NCBI GenBank assembly: GCA_039566865.1
Contig: CM076948.1
Span: 11,667,001-11,731,000 of the forward strand
DNA length: 64,000 bases
From: Aurelia coerulea
Lineage: Eukaryota > Cnidaria > Scyphozoa > Semaeostomeae > Ulmaridae
Reading direction: 5' to 3'
How positions within the stretch are numbered: the stretch's first letter is position 1; every line of letters begins with the position of its first letter. This document shows, one piece after another, positions 50,961-61,317 of the stretch. A program made the translations under genes and the position numbers. The notes beneath the pieces are model-generated. The model did no database searches, was not told the origin of the DNA, and was given only the letters and a program-made list of their open reading frames with translations.

Positions 50961-51391
50961 ATGCCCGGGGGGGGGGTACTTGATTTACAAAAATACGAGG
51001 ACGTGCCGCTGGAAAATCTGAAATAGCACCCTGTCCCGGAGTAAAATTCCCGAAAATGATACCCTGTCCCGGAGTAAAACTTTAAAAACAATACCCTATT
51101 CTTGGGTTTCTTCATACAAAATTGTAGCCTGCCCTGGGAATTTGATAGAAATTTGATAGAAATCTATCAGAAAATGCGGAAATGTTGCCATCCAAACGAT
51201 TTAAATCATATTCGCGGAGTGCAAATGGCTTACAACGACGATACGTAGTCAATTATACAAAATATGGACCCTGTCATGGAGCCGACCATACAAAAGTGAT
51301 ACCCTGTCCTGGAGTAGCAATCCTGAAAATGATACCCTGTTCGGCGGCACGTCCCCGTACTGAAAAATATATGAGTACCCCCCCCCCCCGG
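50961..51391. mobile_element. G/C-ended MITE of about 430 bp
   Basis: CCCGGGGGGGGGTACTTGAT at the left and GAGTACCCCCCCCCCCCGGG at the right are inverted, followed inward by GAGGACGTGCCGC and GCGGCACGTCCCC. Inside, CCCTGTCCCGGAGTAAAA is repeated three times. Confidence 0.72.
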
Positions 51392-51563
51392 GGTTTTATG
51401 GTAACAAAAGTTTCTACATAGGAAAAATCAACAGTAAATTTAGCACATTAATAATGAATTTCGTGTCAAAAAGTTAGGTAGTTTACATAAGGTACATAAA
51501 CAAACTGTTGTTCTTCAGTATGAAATTATATATCTGAACTCTATTTTATAGTGTAGTCTACTC

Positions 51564-51803
51564 TTGAACACTATTTTAAAGATATACGGCAATATTCAAA
51601 CGTTCAGACGGTACTGTTATGCTCTTTGGCTGTTTGATGAAGATAACTTTGAACACACAAATGTTACCAAAAGATATCCTGCATTTCTTTTGCTTAAAAC
51701 CTACCTTAAAGCTTCTGCGGATAATATTAGTGCAATAGAAGCAGTACATTTAGTGCAGACTAACTGTTCTCCCTTTATACCCGAAAGCTATCCATACCAA
51801 TAA
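51564..51803 (+). other. Unrecognised open frame
   Basis: The frame encodes FDEDNFEHTNVTKRYPAFLL and LKTYLKASADNISAIEAVHL, then a stop. Composition is protein-like, but I recognise no family. It could be a fragment of a transposase or an exon. No convincing splice borders were found. Confidence 0.3.
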
Positions 51804-52278
51804 ACACAATAGTTTATAAAAAGAATTTTAGTAAACAGAATGCAAAGTCACAGTATGTTATTAGGTGCTCCGAGGGGTGAATCACTCCTAAAAATCTCGT
51901 ACACCTTTCACAAATTACCAAAAAAAATCTCTGAAATCTCTATGAAATTGTTGAAATCTCAAAATCTTTAGAAAAAAGTCATAAAATCTAAGAAATCTTA
52001 TAAAAATCTCGAAATCTTTCAAAAAATCCTGGAATCTTGAAGAAAAAAGCCTTGAAATCTCAAAATCTTTCGCAATAACCGAAAGAGTTCGCACAATTTC
52101 GGAAAATTCAAAGCCTTGAAGGAATCAAATTTCAATCAATTGCCAATCGAAATATTCTTGCATTTTTTTCTTGCTTTTATGAGCACTGGAAATGAGGTAG
52201 ATTGACTCTACGTAGAATTTTTGTTTTCAAAAAGGAATCCCTCACCATGAGCAATAGGACACCAAGTGTGTGAAAGTT

Positions 52279-52584
52279 TTATTGGTAGCGAGTCACCTTA
52301 ACCAATTGTTTTTGTGTGTTTTTACCGTTTTTACTTGGTAGTGAGCCACCTTATCGCTGTTTCGTCATTTTGAAATTTTCGGCAGTGAGTCACCTTAAGT
52401 GCAGATCCACCTTAACCGTAAAATCGCCATGGAGTTTTTTGCGGTTAAGGAGGACCTGCATTTAAGGTGGCTCATTGCCAAAAAGTTTCAAAATGACGAA
52501 ACAGCGATAAGGTGGCTCACTACCAAGTAAAAATAGGTAAAAACACACAAAAAACAGTTGGTTAAGGTGGCTCGCTACCAATAA
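52279..52584. repeat. Palindrome of about 305 bp (GAGCCACCTTA motif)
   Basis: TATTGGTAGCGAGTCACCTT at the left is inverted at the right as AAGGTGGCTCGCTACCAATA. The arms of about 145 bp match nearly throughout around a centre near 52430. GTGAGCCACCTTA and close variants occur three times per arm. It could fold into a long hairpin, and it is probably a foldback MITE. Confidence 0.85.
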
Positions 52585-52586
52585 AC

Positions 52587-52880
52587 GTTATGTTAGGCCT
52601 CATCTTGACTATAGCAATATAATTTATCACAAATACGATACTATACTAGTATGCGCCTTTACAGTAAAAACCCGCGTATAAGAACCTACTATTTTGCAAA
52701 TCAGCCTGGGTTATTAAACAATGAATACAATGGATTGGTTCTTATAAAACAATTGAACATTTGAGAATTTCACCTGTAGGTTCTTAATCGACTAAGTTCT
52801 TATACGCGGGTTTTTACTGTATGTCAAGAACAAACTCGAACAAACTCAGTATGCTGCTGCTGTAGCTGCTAAATGCTCTA
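52587..52880 (+). pseudogene. LINE ORF2 fragment, split by a pogo-like MITE
   Basis: Before the MITE the frame encodes YVRPHLDYSNIIYHKYD. After it comes KNKLEQTQYAAAVAA. Both match the same positions of the LINE remnant at 10552-10834 (YVRPHLDYGDIVYY, RLEQTQYAASLAV). Both ends are truncated. Confidence 0.75.
52662..52819. mobile_element. pogo-like MITE of 158 bp with TA duplication
   Basis: CAGTAAAAACCCGCGTATAA and its inverse TTATACGCGGGTTTTTACTG are flanked by TA (52660-52661 and 52820-52821). It is related to the element at 11188-11609 by the CAGTAAA...CCGC.TATAAGAACCT end. Confidence 0.87.
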
Positions 52881-53459
52881 AAAATCCCATAATCCTTAGG
52901 TTCCCACCCTTTATCGGAATGAAAAGTCCAACCTCATAAAGATTTTTAAAAATCCTGAAATCTCTTGAAAAATCCCGAAAAATCCCAAAATCTCTCGTTT
53001 TATCATGGGATTTTTCAAAATCTCAAAATCTCGTACACCCTTTTCAGGAGTGAATCACCCCTCGAGGTGCTCTTGCTCACAAGAATAAAGTTTTGAGGCA
53101 AATTATAGGTAAGGAACGAAAACGGAATGAAAGTCCAGTGTTGTGTTAGCAACACTGGTTAGTAAGGGTTTTTGGGATGGCGTAAGGAAGACTTTTAGCT
53201 CAGTATGGCCAAAAACCACATAATACGAAAAATTTTTTGGGGGCCCCTTTTGGTCGGGGGCCCTTAGTTCGTGAAGTAAGGTGGCCTAAACTGCGTTACG
53301 CCACTGCAAGGAGCCCTTCAAGGGAAGGAGAGTTCAGAAGTCTATTCTAAACAGTTAGTGAATTGAACGAGGAATTTGCTGAAAGGGTCAAGGGGTGCGA
53401 TAACGATTGACTGTTTCGTTCGTTCGTTAATCAGTCAGAAGCTATTCTTTTGAATGAAG

Positions 53460-53640
53460 TTTACGTTTTCTCCGGGGGGAGGGAGGTCTAGCAAAATATC
53501 CCCTTTTGGCATGTTGGTTGTTTGACAACCTGCTCTAGAAAAATTGCTTTATCTTGATACCCCGTGCTAGAAAAAATTGGAGAAAACGATACCCTGAAAA
53601 CAAATGTAATAAGTAACCGTCCCCCTGGGGTATTGCTAGC
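53460..53640. mobile_element. Possible small G/C-ended MITE
   Basis: TCCGGGGGGAGGGAGG at the left and CCGTCCCCCTGGGG at the right are roughly inverted. GATACCC and CTAGAAAAA repeat inside. Weakly supported. Confidence 0.4.
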
Positions 53641-53840
53641 AGTTTCTTATTCAATGTCATATTTGCAGGTAACGACGGGGGCCTAGGCTTATCCAAATCA
53701 CAGATTATCCAAATATTTCCTCACTACACGGTTGATATATGTTGTTAATTTGGGTACAACGGAGGAGCATTAGTATGTAAATTTCAGAAGAGCAAAGATT
53801 AAAGAAGGTAAACGATGGAAAGTAAGGGAGCAGTTATTTT

Positions 53841-54240
53841 AATCCTGGGTACCAGCGCGGAAGATACTTTAACAGAATTAGACAACATTTCATTTTTATA
53901 CCCCATCTTGAATTTGGAAAAAAGTCTTATACCCCACCACCTTTCAGCGAAATGGTTTTGTACCCCATCCAGAAGTCTTCGAGGATGTGATGTATAAAAT
54001 TTATACACATGCATGCCAATTTATTCCAGGCAATTTGCATACAGGTCAAATGATTCGTCATTTCCAGTTGTCTTTCAATTTTACTTTTAAATGTTAACTG
54101 ATGACTTCACATAAATAGTTTTCAAGCAAAATAGTTTTGCACCTCATACCAATTTCCCTTGATATTTGGACACCCCCACACAGTAATGGAAAAGATTCTC
54201 ATACCCCTGTCAAAAATCCTCCGCCTTGGTAACCCAGGAT
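53841..54240. mobile_element. MITE of about 400 bp with ATCCTGGGTACC ends
   Basis: ATCCTGGGTACCAGCGCGGA at the left inverts to the right end TCCGCCTTGGTAACCCAGGAT. The outer flanks AGCAGTTATTTTA and AAAAATTACTGCT also pair. TATACCCCA motifs recur inside. Confidence 0.65.
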
Positions 54241-55096
54241 AAAAAATTACTGCTACCTAACCGAACAAGAGCAATGACTGCAACTGTGAGAAATTTGGGA
54301 AATTAGACATCGCAACTTAGCAGGATAGATTGAAAAAATCTTGAGGGACTTTAAATTGCATGAACATTTAGCAAAGAAAGGATATACATAAGCAGTGAAA
54401 AGAGGAAGCAATGGGGAGAAATAGAGGAACAACAACGAACAGGTTCATCTTGCCTCTATCTTTGGAATTATAAAGAACGTTGGCAAGCATCGACGGAAAT
54501 GAACACCGATTAAACCGTGCCTATATGTGATAAGACTTCGTATTTCAAAACATGAGTAGCTATGCAGAAGGAAGGACAACAAGAATAGAGACGGCTGCGA
54601 GAAACAAAACGGATGAAGTTTTAAGATACAGGGTGCATATATCAAATGCAGGTAAATCAACTAACAGTGCAAACAGGTCTCGGAGTAGATAGGCGAGACG
54701 GAGTGGAATTGAATTTGGCGCAAGGCTGGTGCAAAGAGCTGACCAGAGCTGATAAAACAGGATTCTACTGGGTTTTGAAACAGGAGAATTTACACCAGAG
54801 ACATATCCGTTTGAACATGAGACATGTAAGAGAGACTGCAATAGGTCTCAGCATACGCCACTTAGATGGAAGTGTATTTTCTCTGCTTTTGAATTTCCCC
54901 ATTTTCAACTATTGATTTGCAAGCAGGTTCAAGTAAATTGTTATTAGAAATTCTAACAAGCTCTTGGAATGAAAATAATGAACATTATATAATGTCATAT
55001 GCTACCATTTAGAGAGCTGTAATTTTCTCAAAGAAACTGCCCCGGTATACAGTGCTGAGATATTCCTTCCAGTCAACCAAGGCCTAACAACGTGAA
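54241..55096. other. No recognised gene
   Basis: Overlapping open frames on both strands near 54560-54915 have no motif and mirror each other. I do not call them. Confidence 0.4.
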
Positions 55097-55545
55097 GGTC
55101 CAAGTTCAAGTTAGAATTTCCATTCCTCAAAATTAAACTGGAAAACAAATGCTTATCTTATCTGGGGCCAAAACATGGAATAGTCTTCCATCTGAGTTGA
55201 AATCAACAAACAATATCAATGCATTCAAACATAAGACCAAAGAGAACTTTTTCTAAATATACAGAAAGAGGAAAATGACATATATGTCTTCTACTAAGGA
55301 CCATATTGAAAACACACGTGCAGCTCTGTATTTCCTTTTTTCCTACGTATTTCCGTTATACAGCATCCTCTAAGAGGACCATTGTGGAAATAAGGTCAGC
55401 TTCGCCTTTTAATGCTATCCTTGCCACTGTAAATAGCAGTGTTTATCTTTACGTTTTGAACATTTAACTTTTCATTGTATCTATTATTGTTATAAAACGT
55501 CTAAATATTCATTGTGGCAAATTGATAAATAAAATACCAAAAAAC
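55097..55545 (+). pseudogene. LINE 3' end (last ORF2 codons and 3' UTR)
   Basis: SGAKTWNSLPSELKSTNNIN followed by AFKHKTKENFF and a stop is the typical C-terminus of LINE ORF2 proteins. The UTR holds CTAAGAGGACCATTGTGGAAATAAG and ends with GATAAATAAAATACC. The copy is 5'-truncated. Confidence 0.75.
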
Positions 55546-55673
55546 CATTGTTATGAACTCTTAGCGAAAGGTTGAGTATAGACCCTGGCATAGGTTGTTT
55601 TGAAAAGTCAATATGGGATCAATTTTAAGCGTCAGTGGAAGACTTTCCCGGCAAACTGAAAACAGAGACGAGT

Positions 55674-55825
55674 GAACCGGGGGCATTGGGGGCACGTGCC
55701 CCCCAAGATTTTGCAATAAACAAAGACGTTCCCTTTTCATTTTTAGGAAGTGCCCATTTAGCTTCATGAAAAATGCCCTTGAAGTGTTGTGCCCTCCTCC
55801 CCAAATTTGAGATGCTTCCTATGTA
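55674..55825. mobile_element. Short MITE (GGGGGCACGTGCCCCCC), copy 2
   Basis: About 150 bp match 49522-49688, including GCACGTGCCCCCCAAGATTT and GATGCTTCCTA. The ends are less well kept than in copy 1. Confidence 0.7.
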
Positions 55826-56223
55826 CCCGAATGAAAATAAGATTCGTAGCTGCACCATGACCCAATTAAACATTAACCATGGCTGAGACGGCAATTATGA
55901 TAACAATTGAACATTTGATACAAACGCGTCTCCCTATCCCTGGTGAGCAAAGAACAACAAAGCAAAAAAGGGGGAACTAAATCAACGAGAGTAGCGAAGG
56001 CACGAGAGCGCAATGTGGGCATCTAAATCATTTAGAGCAGTAAGAGCAAAGCAGGCAAACGAGAGATAGTGAAGGAGTGAGATAAAATACGATAATGAGA
56101 GCAAGGAGAGAAGATGTTGGCCAACGAGTCAACTGGATAGATCGAGGAGATCTTAAGGGTCTGCAGAATTATTGAAAGTATTCAAGATGGAGAAGATATA
56201 AACAGTTAACAGAGGGATAGCGA
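55826..56223. other. No recognised feature
   Basis: Purine-rich sequence with no gene, RNA or repeat that I can support. Confidence 0.4.
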
Positions 56224-56580
56224 GTACCAAATAGACCCCATCCTAAGGTATATTCAGGATATTTGTGCTTAGACTGGGGTACCAAGCATCAACCCAACAT
56301 GATAATTCCTAGCATGAAAATAGATGCCGAAAAATATTTTCTGACCCAACACTACTAAAATTTATGAAGTCAGCATCTTAAATCCGTGGACAAGTGCCCC
56401 AACTGATTAGATTGCTCATAATTTATTTGGAAATTTCAACTTTTTTGATTTTAGCAATGTTACTTGATCTTACTTTGGTTTGTAACAAATATTTTACCCG
56501 TTGTTTTACTGTCTCCCATAATTGAGACCCAAAAGATAATCTAGAAGTTGAGCAACCCAACAGAACAGAACCCCCCCCCC
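56224..56580. mobile_element. MITE, family G, copy 3
   Basis: It shares CTAAGGTATATTCAGGATAT, CTGGGGTACCAAGCATCAAC and TTCTGACCCAA with the other copies, in the reverse orientation to copy 1. It ends in a C tract (56571-56582). It lies directly before the CR1-like element. Confidence 0.65.
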
Positions 56581-56765
56581 CCCAACTTGGGAAAATAGAT
56601 AGAATATTCATCTATACACATTTCTCCCTTAGTAACTGGCGCACATAAACTTAACGTCACGATCAACGTCACGTGACTAGTGTCGGAGTCATAAATCGAA
56701 GTTTAAATCTTGTATCGAAGAATCACATCTTTCCTGACAGTTTGACATCATATATCCATCTGAAG

Positions 56766-58409
56766 ATGGAGTCAACGGAAGATCTCATCATTGCGGCAAT
56801 AGAAAAGATTGAAACGAAAAGAAAAAAGAGAACGGATATCGAACGAATTTGCGATGTTGTCAACAAAGATCATGGCCTAGACAGAAATGTTATCGCTGAT
56901 TTAGTGAAAAAGATGCACAAAGAAGGCACATTGAAACTGAAGTTTTACGACGAAGGACCTACCTCCTATAAAATCGACAAAAACCATTTGAAGGATGATA
57001 ATAGCGAAGTAGATCTCCAAAAGGACTCGTTTCTTGAGTATCTTGACGGTATCAGCACACCCATAAAAAATCCGATGGAAGATTCTCGAAGTCCTGCACG
57101 AAGTCATGAGTGTCGAGACTTTGCAGATCCTTCATCCATGGTACAATCTCCTCCCCCACCCTACGGGGGGTCACCGGCAGCATCTTTGACAGACATGAAT
57201 GGAAACGGAAAGACAGATGATCGAAGCAATTCCTTTCGTTTCCCTGCTGATAATATTCCAGCTTCCCACTCAAACAATCCAGAAGAGCATAGAGGTCCCT
57301 CGAATGTTTACAATAATTTCCTGGATGTCATGGAGAAGATGGCTGACAATGTAAACAATCAGCTCGAAATGTTACGAGACGAAAAAATACTTAATCGCAT
57401 GCTTCGGAATACAATCGATATACTAAGAGATGATAATGAGAACAAAGCAATACGGATAAATGAACTTGAAAGAACTATTGAAATAATGAATAATCAATCT
57501 CAAGAGAGTACAGTTACCAAATGTTCTGATCATAGATCTCATGATAATGGTCAAGGTCAACCTGAATTTATTCTAGAGTCCCAAGAGAATCAGAAAACCC
57601 CTGCTGAAGTTAACCTATCTCTTGACGAACAATGGAACGTATGTATAGTAGAGAGAAGACAAAGGTATGAACAATATCAAATGGGACAAAAGGCTGCAGA
57701 ACAACAGAGTAACAATGGAAAGAATGACAAGAAAAAGAAGAAACAGCGCAATCAAAAGCAAAAAGGAAACAACGGGAAAGTGCAGAATGAGACAGAAAAG
57801 TCCAGCTATGAATTTCAAACAAAAGGAATAAATGAAACAAAACAAACAACAAAGAAAGATACAATTAATTCAGAGACAGTGGAAGAGGAAACACAAAAGA
57901 AATCGACTCATAAATGGAGAAAAGGGACAGTGCTTATCGCAGGCGATAGTATGTTGACTGGTATTGAGGAAGGTAGATTGCAAACGAGACACAATGTGAA
58001 AGTAAGACCTTTCTCTGGAGCCACAACGGAAGACATGAGATCATACTTACAACCCCTATTGAAGAAGGAACCCACCACTGTTATTCTCCACATTGGAACG
58101 AACGATGCTACAGAGAGTGGAATGGATTCTGACACACTTATTTCAAGGATCCTAGACCTTAAAGCTGAAATTGAGAAAACAGTCAACGGGTGCAAAGTTA
58201 TATTGTCTCTGCCTATGCGTAGGAGAGACAATGCAAAGGCGAATGAAATCCTCATAAAAGTATGCGATAAGTTAATTTCGATGAAATTGGACATTATCAA
58301 CAACAATAACATTATGAATGATCAGCTCGGTCGTAGAGGGCTTCATCTGAATCAATATGGTAATGCCAGGTTTGCGCAAAATATTCTAAATAAATTACGG
58401 TATCTTTGA
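56766..58409 (+). CDS. CR1-like ORF1: winged helix, coiled coil, SGNH esterase
   Basis: 547 codons from the first ATG, 56766. An in-frame GTG at 56673 would add 31 residues and is unlikely to be the start. Residues about 5-75 read AIEKIETKRKKRTDIERICD, DHGLDRNVIADLVKKMHKEG and then GPTSYKI. This pattern is close to the SAMD1/KAT6-type winged helix that binds unmethylated CpG DNA (family knowledge). A Pro-rich PPPPYGG follows near 128, a coiled coil near 180-245 (LDVMEKMADNVNNQLEMLRD) and a Lys-rich stretch near 320-340. Residues about 380-545 form an SGNH hydrolase: AGDSML (nucleophile Ser), HIGTNDA (Asn) and GLHLNQYG (His). ORF1 proteins of this type bind the RNA and are needed for retrotransposition. 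The role of the esterase is not settled. Confidence 0.88.
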   Translation: MESTEDLIIAAIEKIETKRKKRTDIERICDVVNKDHGLDRNVIADLVKKMHKEGTLKLKFYDEGPTSYKIDKNHLKDDNSEVDLQKDSFLEYLDGISTPIKNPMEDSRSPARSHECRDFADPSSMVQSPPPPYGGSPAASLTDMNGNGKTDDRSNSFRFPADNIPASHSNNPEEHRGPSNVYNNFLDVMEKMADNVNNQLEMLRDEKILNRMLRNTIDILRDDNENKAIRINELERTIEIMNNQSQESTVTKCSDHRSHDNGQGQPEFILESQENQKTPAEVNLSLDEQWNVCIVERRQRYEQYQMGQKAAEQQSNNGKNDKKKKKQRNQKQKGNNGKVQNETEKSSYEFQTKGINETKQTTKKDTINSETVEEETQKKSTHKWRKGTVLIAGDSMLTGIEEGRLQTRHNVKVRPFSGATTEDMRSYLQPLLKKEPTTVILHIGTNDATESGMDSDTLISRILDLKAEIEKTVNGCKVILSLPMRRRDNAKANEILIKVCDKLISMKLDIINNNNIMNDQLGRRGLHLNQYGNARFAQNILNKLRYL

Positions 58410-58482
58410 AAAAATATCTATTGAGAAACTTGACACTGGTTTGAAGGGTGGGTCTCGTCAGCATCTAGGGTTCCGGAAGGGG

Positions 58483-61317
58483 ATGTCGATTGCTTCTCTA
58501 AATGTTAACAGTCTTCGTTGCCATTTTGATGAGATCCAACTTCTTCTCAAAACTTTTGGAATCCATGTAATGGCCTTAAATGAGACCAAGCTAGATCCTG
58601 AATATCCAAAAGAATTAACTATGATTTCAGGTTACCAGCAAGAACATAGGGAGAGAACCTGCAGGGGTGGTGGTGTTTCTATCTATATTAGAGACTCTAT
58701 CAAGTACACACGACGCTATGATCTCCCAGAGAATCAGCTCGAGTTAATCTGCATCGAAATTGAACCACCAAAATGCAGGTCCTTTCTTGTTGTTGCCTGG
58801 TACAGACCTCCTAGTGAACCCGTTGCCTCCTTTGATAAATTGGAGCAAATTCTTACTTTTCTTGATAGAGAAGGCAAGGAAATAATTCTTCTTGGTGACA
58901 CAAACTGTGATCTTTCCAAGCATGCAGTTGGTCAACAAATGGACAATGACACTAAACATATGTGTAATTTATATGAGCTGTTTAGTTTTAAACAGCTTAT
59001 CAATGAGCCAACCAGAGTGACTCTTAGTAGCTCCACTATCATCGATCATATTGCAACAACAGCTACTGGCAACATTGTACAGTCAGGTGTCTTTGAGATT
59101 TCAATGAGTGATCACTTTATGGTATTCTGTGTGCGAAAATACTGTGGAGCTCAGAAAAAGGACCATAAAGTGATAAAAACTCGCTCAATGAAAAGTTTCA
59201 ATGAAGAGGCATTCCTGGCTGATGTTGCTAGCATCGGTTGGGAGCAAATTGTTCGTGAATCAGATGAAATAGATTTGCTCGTGCAAAATTGGTCTAATAT
59301 CCTTTCATGCATCATTGAGAAGCATGCCCCTATGAAAACCATTCGTGTTTCTGAAAAATATTGCCCTTGGATAAACAATGATCTCAAGGGGTTGATTAGG
59401 AGTAGAGATAAGCTCCGGAAAGCAGCTGTCAAGTCAAGGTCTTCTCTCCTGTTGGACTCCTATAAGCATGTAAGGAATAAAGTCAATAGGCTAAATATTG
59501 ATTTAAAACGGCAACACTTCACGCAAAAGATTCAAAATTCTGAAGGTAACATGAAGGAGACATGGAAAACCCTAAACCAGCTGATGAATAAACGATCCAA
59601 ATCCACTAATATTGACCTCTTGAAACAAGATGGAAAAGATATTAGTAACAGAAAAGAAATTTCCGATACCATGAACCAGTACTTTTGTTCGGTTGGGAAA
59701 GCTCTAGCAGAGAAGATTGAGGATACACCTAACCCTCTCCTGTCAGGCGAGTACCAACTGAACCCAAAGAACTTAAGGTTTGAATTTAAACCAATAGGGC
59801 TCCAGGATATTAGAGAAGCAATTGGCAAGATTAAAATCTCAAAGGGCTCCGGAGTTGACGGTATCTCAAGCTATTTTCTGAAACTTGCCTTGCCATTCAT
59901 TGAGAATTCTCTTGTTCTCATGTTTAATACCTCTTTGGAAACCGGCGTATTTCCTGATAGTTGGAAGACTGCCAGGGTTACACCGATTTACAAAGATGGC
60001 GAAAAGGCTACAAAATCAAACTATCGCCCTATTTCCGTCCTTCCCGTCATATCGAAGCTCTTTGAAAAGCTAGTTTTCAATCAATTGTACCAATATCTAA
60101 ATAAGAATCGCCTTCTTTACAAGGGCCAGTCTGGCTTTAGAGAACTCTTTTCCACAGTCTCCTGTTTACTTAAAAATACGGATGATTGGTACAAGGGATT
60201 TGACACAGGACACCACGTAGGATCAGTTTTTATCGACCTCAAAAAAGCTTTTGATACAGTGGACCATAAGATCCTTTGTGAAAAACTAATGCATTACGGC
60301 GTTCGTCACAGAGAAATAAAATGGTTTGAATCATATCTTTCGAACAGAAAACAGTTCTGTCGGGTTGGTGGAATTGACTCAGAAATTGACAATATCGAAG
60401 TTGGTGTACCGCAAGGCTCATGCCTTGGTCCCCTTCTCTTCCTTGTTTACATCAATGACCTACCATGTGGTATTCAAAGCTCAACTGTGTCCATGTATGC
60501 TGACGATACCAGCCTTTCTTATCAATCTAAGGATTTGACTCAGCTGAATGAGGCCATGAATAATGATCTCAAGAGTCTTGAATCTTGGTTGAAGGGAAAC
60601 AAAATATCGCTAAATGTCGCGAAAACTCATTCCATGCTCATTTGCTCCAAATCTAAACAGAATTTCCTAAAAAGATCCAATGGAAAATTGGATCTTAAAA
60701 TTCAGGAAGACAGTTTAGAGGTAGTGGACAAGACAAAGTACCTTGGTGTACAAATTGATCAAAGCCTGGATTGGAAGGAACACATTAAATATGTCGCGTC
60801 GAAAGTTTCGAGGGCTATTGGTTTTCTGAAACATGCGAGGAGCCTCGTCCCTTCTACTTCCTTGATTAGTTTGTACAGAAGTATTGTGGAACCACATTTT
60901 CGTTATTGTTGCTCTGTTTGGGGCTGCTGTAGTTCCACAGAAAAAAGCCGCTTGCAGAAGCTACAAAACAGAGCTGCTAGAATAATCACTGGTAGTCGTT
61001 TTGATGCCTCCGCCATGCCCCTTATAAAAAGTCTTGGTTGGCAAACGATTGAGGAATTGATTGGTTCCGAGACCAAAGTCATGGTGTTTAAGGCATTAAA
61101 TGGTCTTGCTCCTCAATATTTGACCGAACTTTTCTTGAAAAAGTCGCAGGGCTCCCTTCACACCCTCCGAAATACTTCTACTGACCTAAAGATACCATTA
61201 ATGAAAAGTGGAAATGGTCAAAGATGTTTTTCGTTCAGAGGAGTAAAATATTGGAACAGCCTCTCAGCTGAGTCGAAGCAAGCCGTAAAACTCAATAGTT
61301 TTAAAACAACAATTTAG
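58483..61317 (+). CDS. CR1-like ORF2: AP-type endonuclease and reverse transcriptase
   Basis: 944 codons from ATG 58483. An upstream in-frame TTG (58441) is not a likely start. The endonuclease (residues about 1-215) has NVNSL, ALNETKLD, LLGDTNCDL and the final SMSDHFMVF, the metal- and phosphate-binding residues of the exonuclease-endonuclease-phosphatase fold. A linker with GNMKETWKTLNQLMNK follows. The RT (about 480-760) has RVTPIYKDGEK, FIDLKKAFDTVDH, GVPQGSCLGPLLFLVYINDL and the catalytic SMYADDTSLSY box near 671, then a thumb and a C-terminal domain ending RGVKYWNSLSAESK. The enzyme nicks target DNA and copies its own RNA there. No stop or frame shift is present. The stop TAG is at 61315. 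ORF2 is 73 bp downstream of ORF1 and probably translated by reinitiation. Confidence 0.93.
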   Translation: MSIASLNVNSLRCHFDEIQLLLKTFGIHVMALNETKLDPEYPKELTMISGYQQEHRERTCRGGGVSIYIRDSIKYTRRYDLPENQLELICIEIEPPKCRSFLVVAWYRPPSEPVASFDKLEQILTFLDREGKEIILLGDTNCDLSKHAVGQQMDNDTKHMCNLYELFSFKQLINEPTRVTLSSSTIIDHIATTATGNIVQSGVFEISMSDHFMVFCVRKYCGAQKKDHKVIKTRSMKSFNEEAFLADVASIGWEQIVRESDEIDLLVQNWSNILSCIIEKHAPMKTIRVSEKYCPWINNDLKGLIRSRDKLRKAAVKSRSSLLLDSYKHVRNKVNRLNIDLKRQHFTQKIQNSEGNMKETWKTLNQLMNKRSKSTNIDLLKQDGKDISNRKEISDTMNQYFCSVGKALAEKIEDTPNPLLSGEYQLNPKNLRFEFKPIGLQDIREAIGKIKISKGSGVDGISSYFLKLALPFIENSLVLMFNTSLETGVFPDSWKTARVTPIYKDGEKATKSNYRPISVLPVISKLFEKLVFNQLYQYLNKNRLLYKGQSGFRELFSTVSCLLKNTDDWYKGFDTGHHVGSVFIDLKKAFDTVDHKILCEKLMHYGVRHREIKWFESYLSNRKQFCRVGGIDSEIDNIEVGVPQGSCLGPLLFLVYINDLPCGIQSSTVSMYADDTSLSYQSKDLTQLNEAMNNDLKSLESWLKGNKISLNVAKTHSMLICSKSKQNFLKRSNGKLDLKIQEDSLEVVDKTKYLGVQIDQSLDWKEHIKYVASKVSRAIGFLKHARSLVPSTSLISLYRSIVEPHFRYCCSVWGCCSSTEKSRLQKLQNRAARIITGSRFDASAMPLIKSLGWQTIEELIGSETKVMVFKALNGLAPQYLTELFLKKSQGSLHTLRNTSTDLKIPLMKSGNGQRCFSFRGVKYWNSLSAESKQAVKLNSFKTTI

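Larger units (their letters stand above)
51871..53064. mobile_element. TIR element with perfect 8-bp TSD AGGTGCTC
   Basis: CGAGGGGTGAATCACTCC and its inverse GGAGTGAATCACCCCTCG bound the 1194-bp element. AGGTGCTC is duplicated at 51863-51870 and 53065-53072. Next to both ends are repeats of AAATCTC/AAAATC. It contains a 300-bp palindrome and a LINE fragment with a pogo-like MITE. The 8-bp TSD suggests a hAT-type or P-type transposase. Confidence 0.83.
50799..53306. mobile_element. hAT-like element of 2.5 kb (CAGTGGCGTAAC ends) with nested elements
   Basis: The end CAGTGGCGTAAC is inverted at the right as GTTACGCCACTG. The subterminal GGGGCCC blocks are inverted as well (50820-50870 and 53240-53275). 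CAGTGGCGTA termini are widespread among hAT MITEs. A clean 8-bp TSD could not be read (AAGGGCTG against CAAGGAGC). It contains the elements at 50961-51391 and 51871-53064. Confidence 0.55.

Noticed and set aside
54560..54915. Possible small membrane protein gene on the minus strand
   Set aside because: Open frames exist on both strands over the same bases, with no motif, splice site or homology that I recognise.
57610..58312. Minus-strand frames over the CR1-like ORF1, some hydrophobic like membrane proteins
   Set aside because: They are antisense to a well-supported ORF1 with catalytic motifs. The hydrophobicity comes from antisense reading of Lys/Glu-rich codons.
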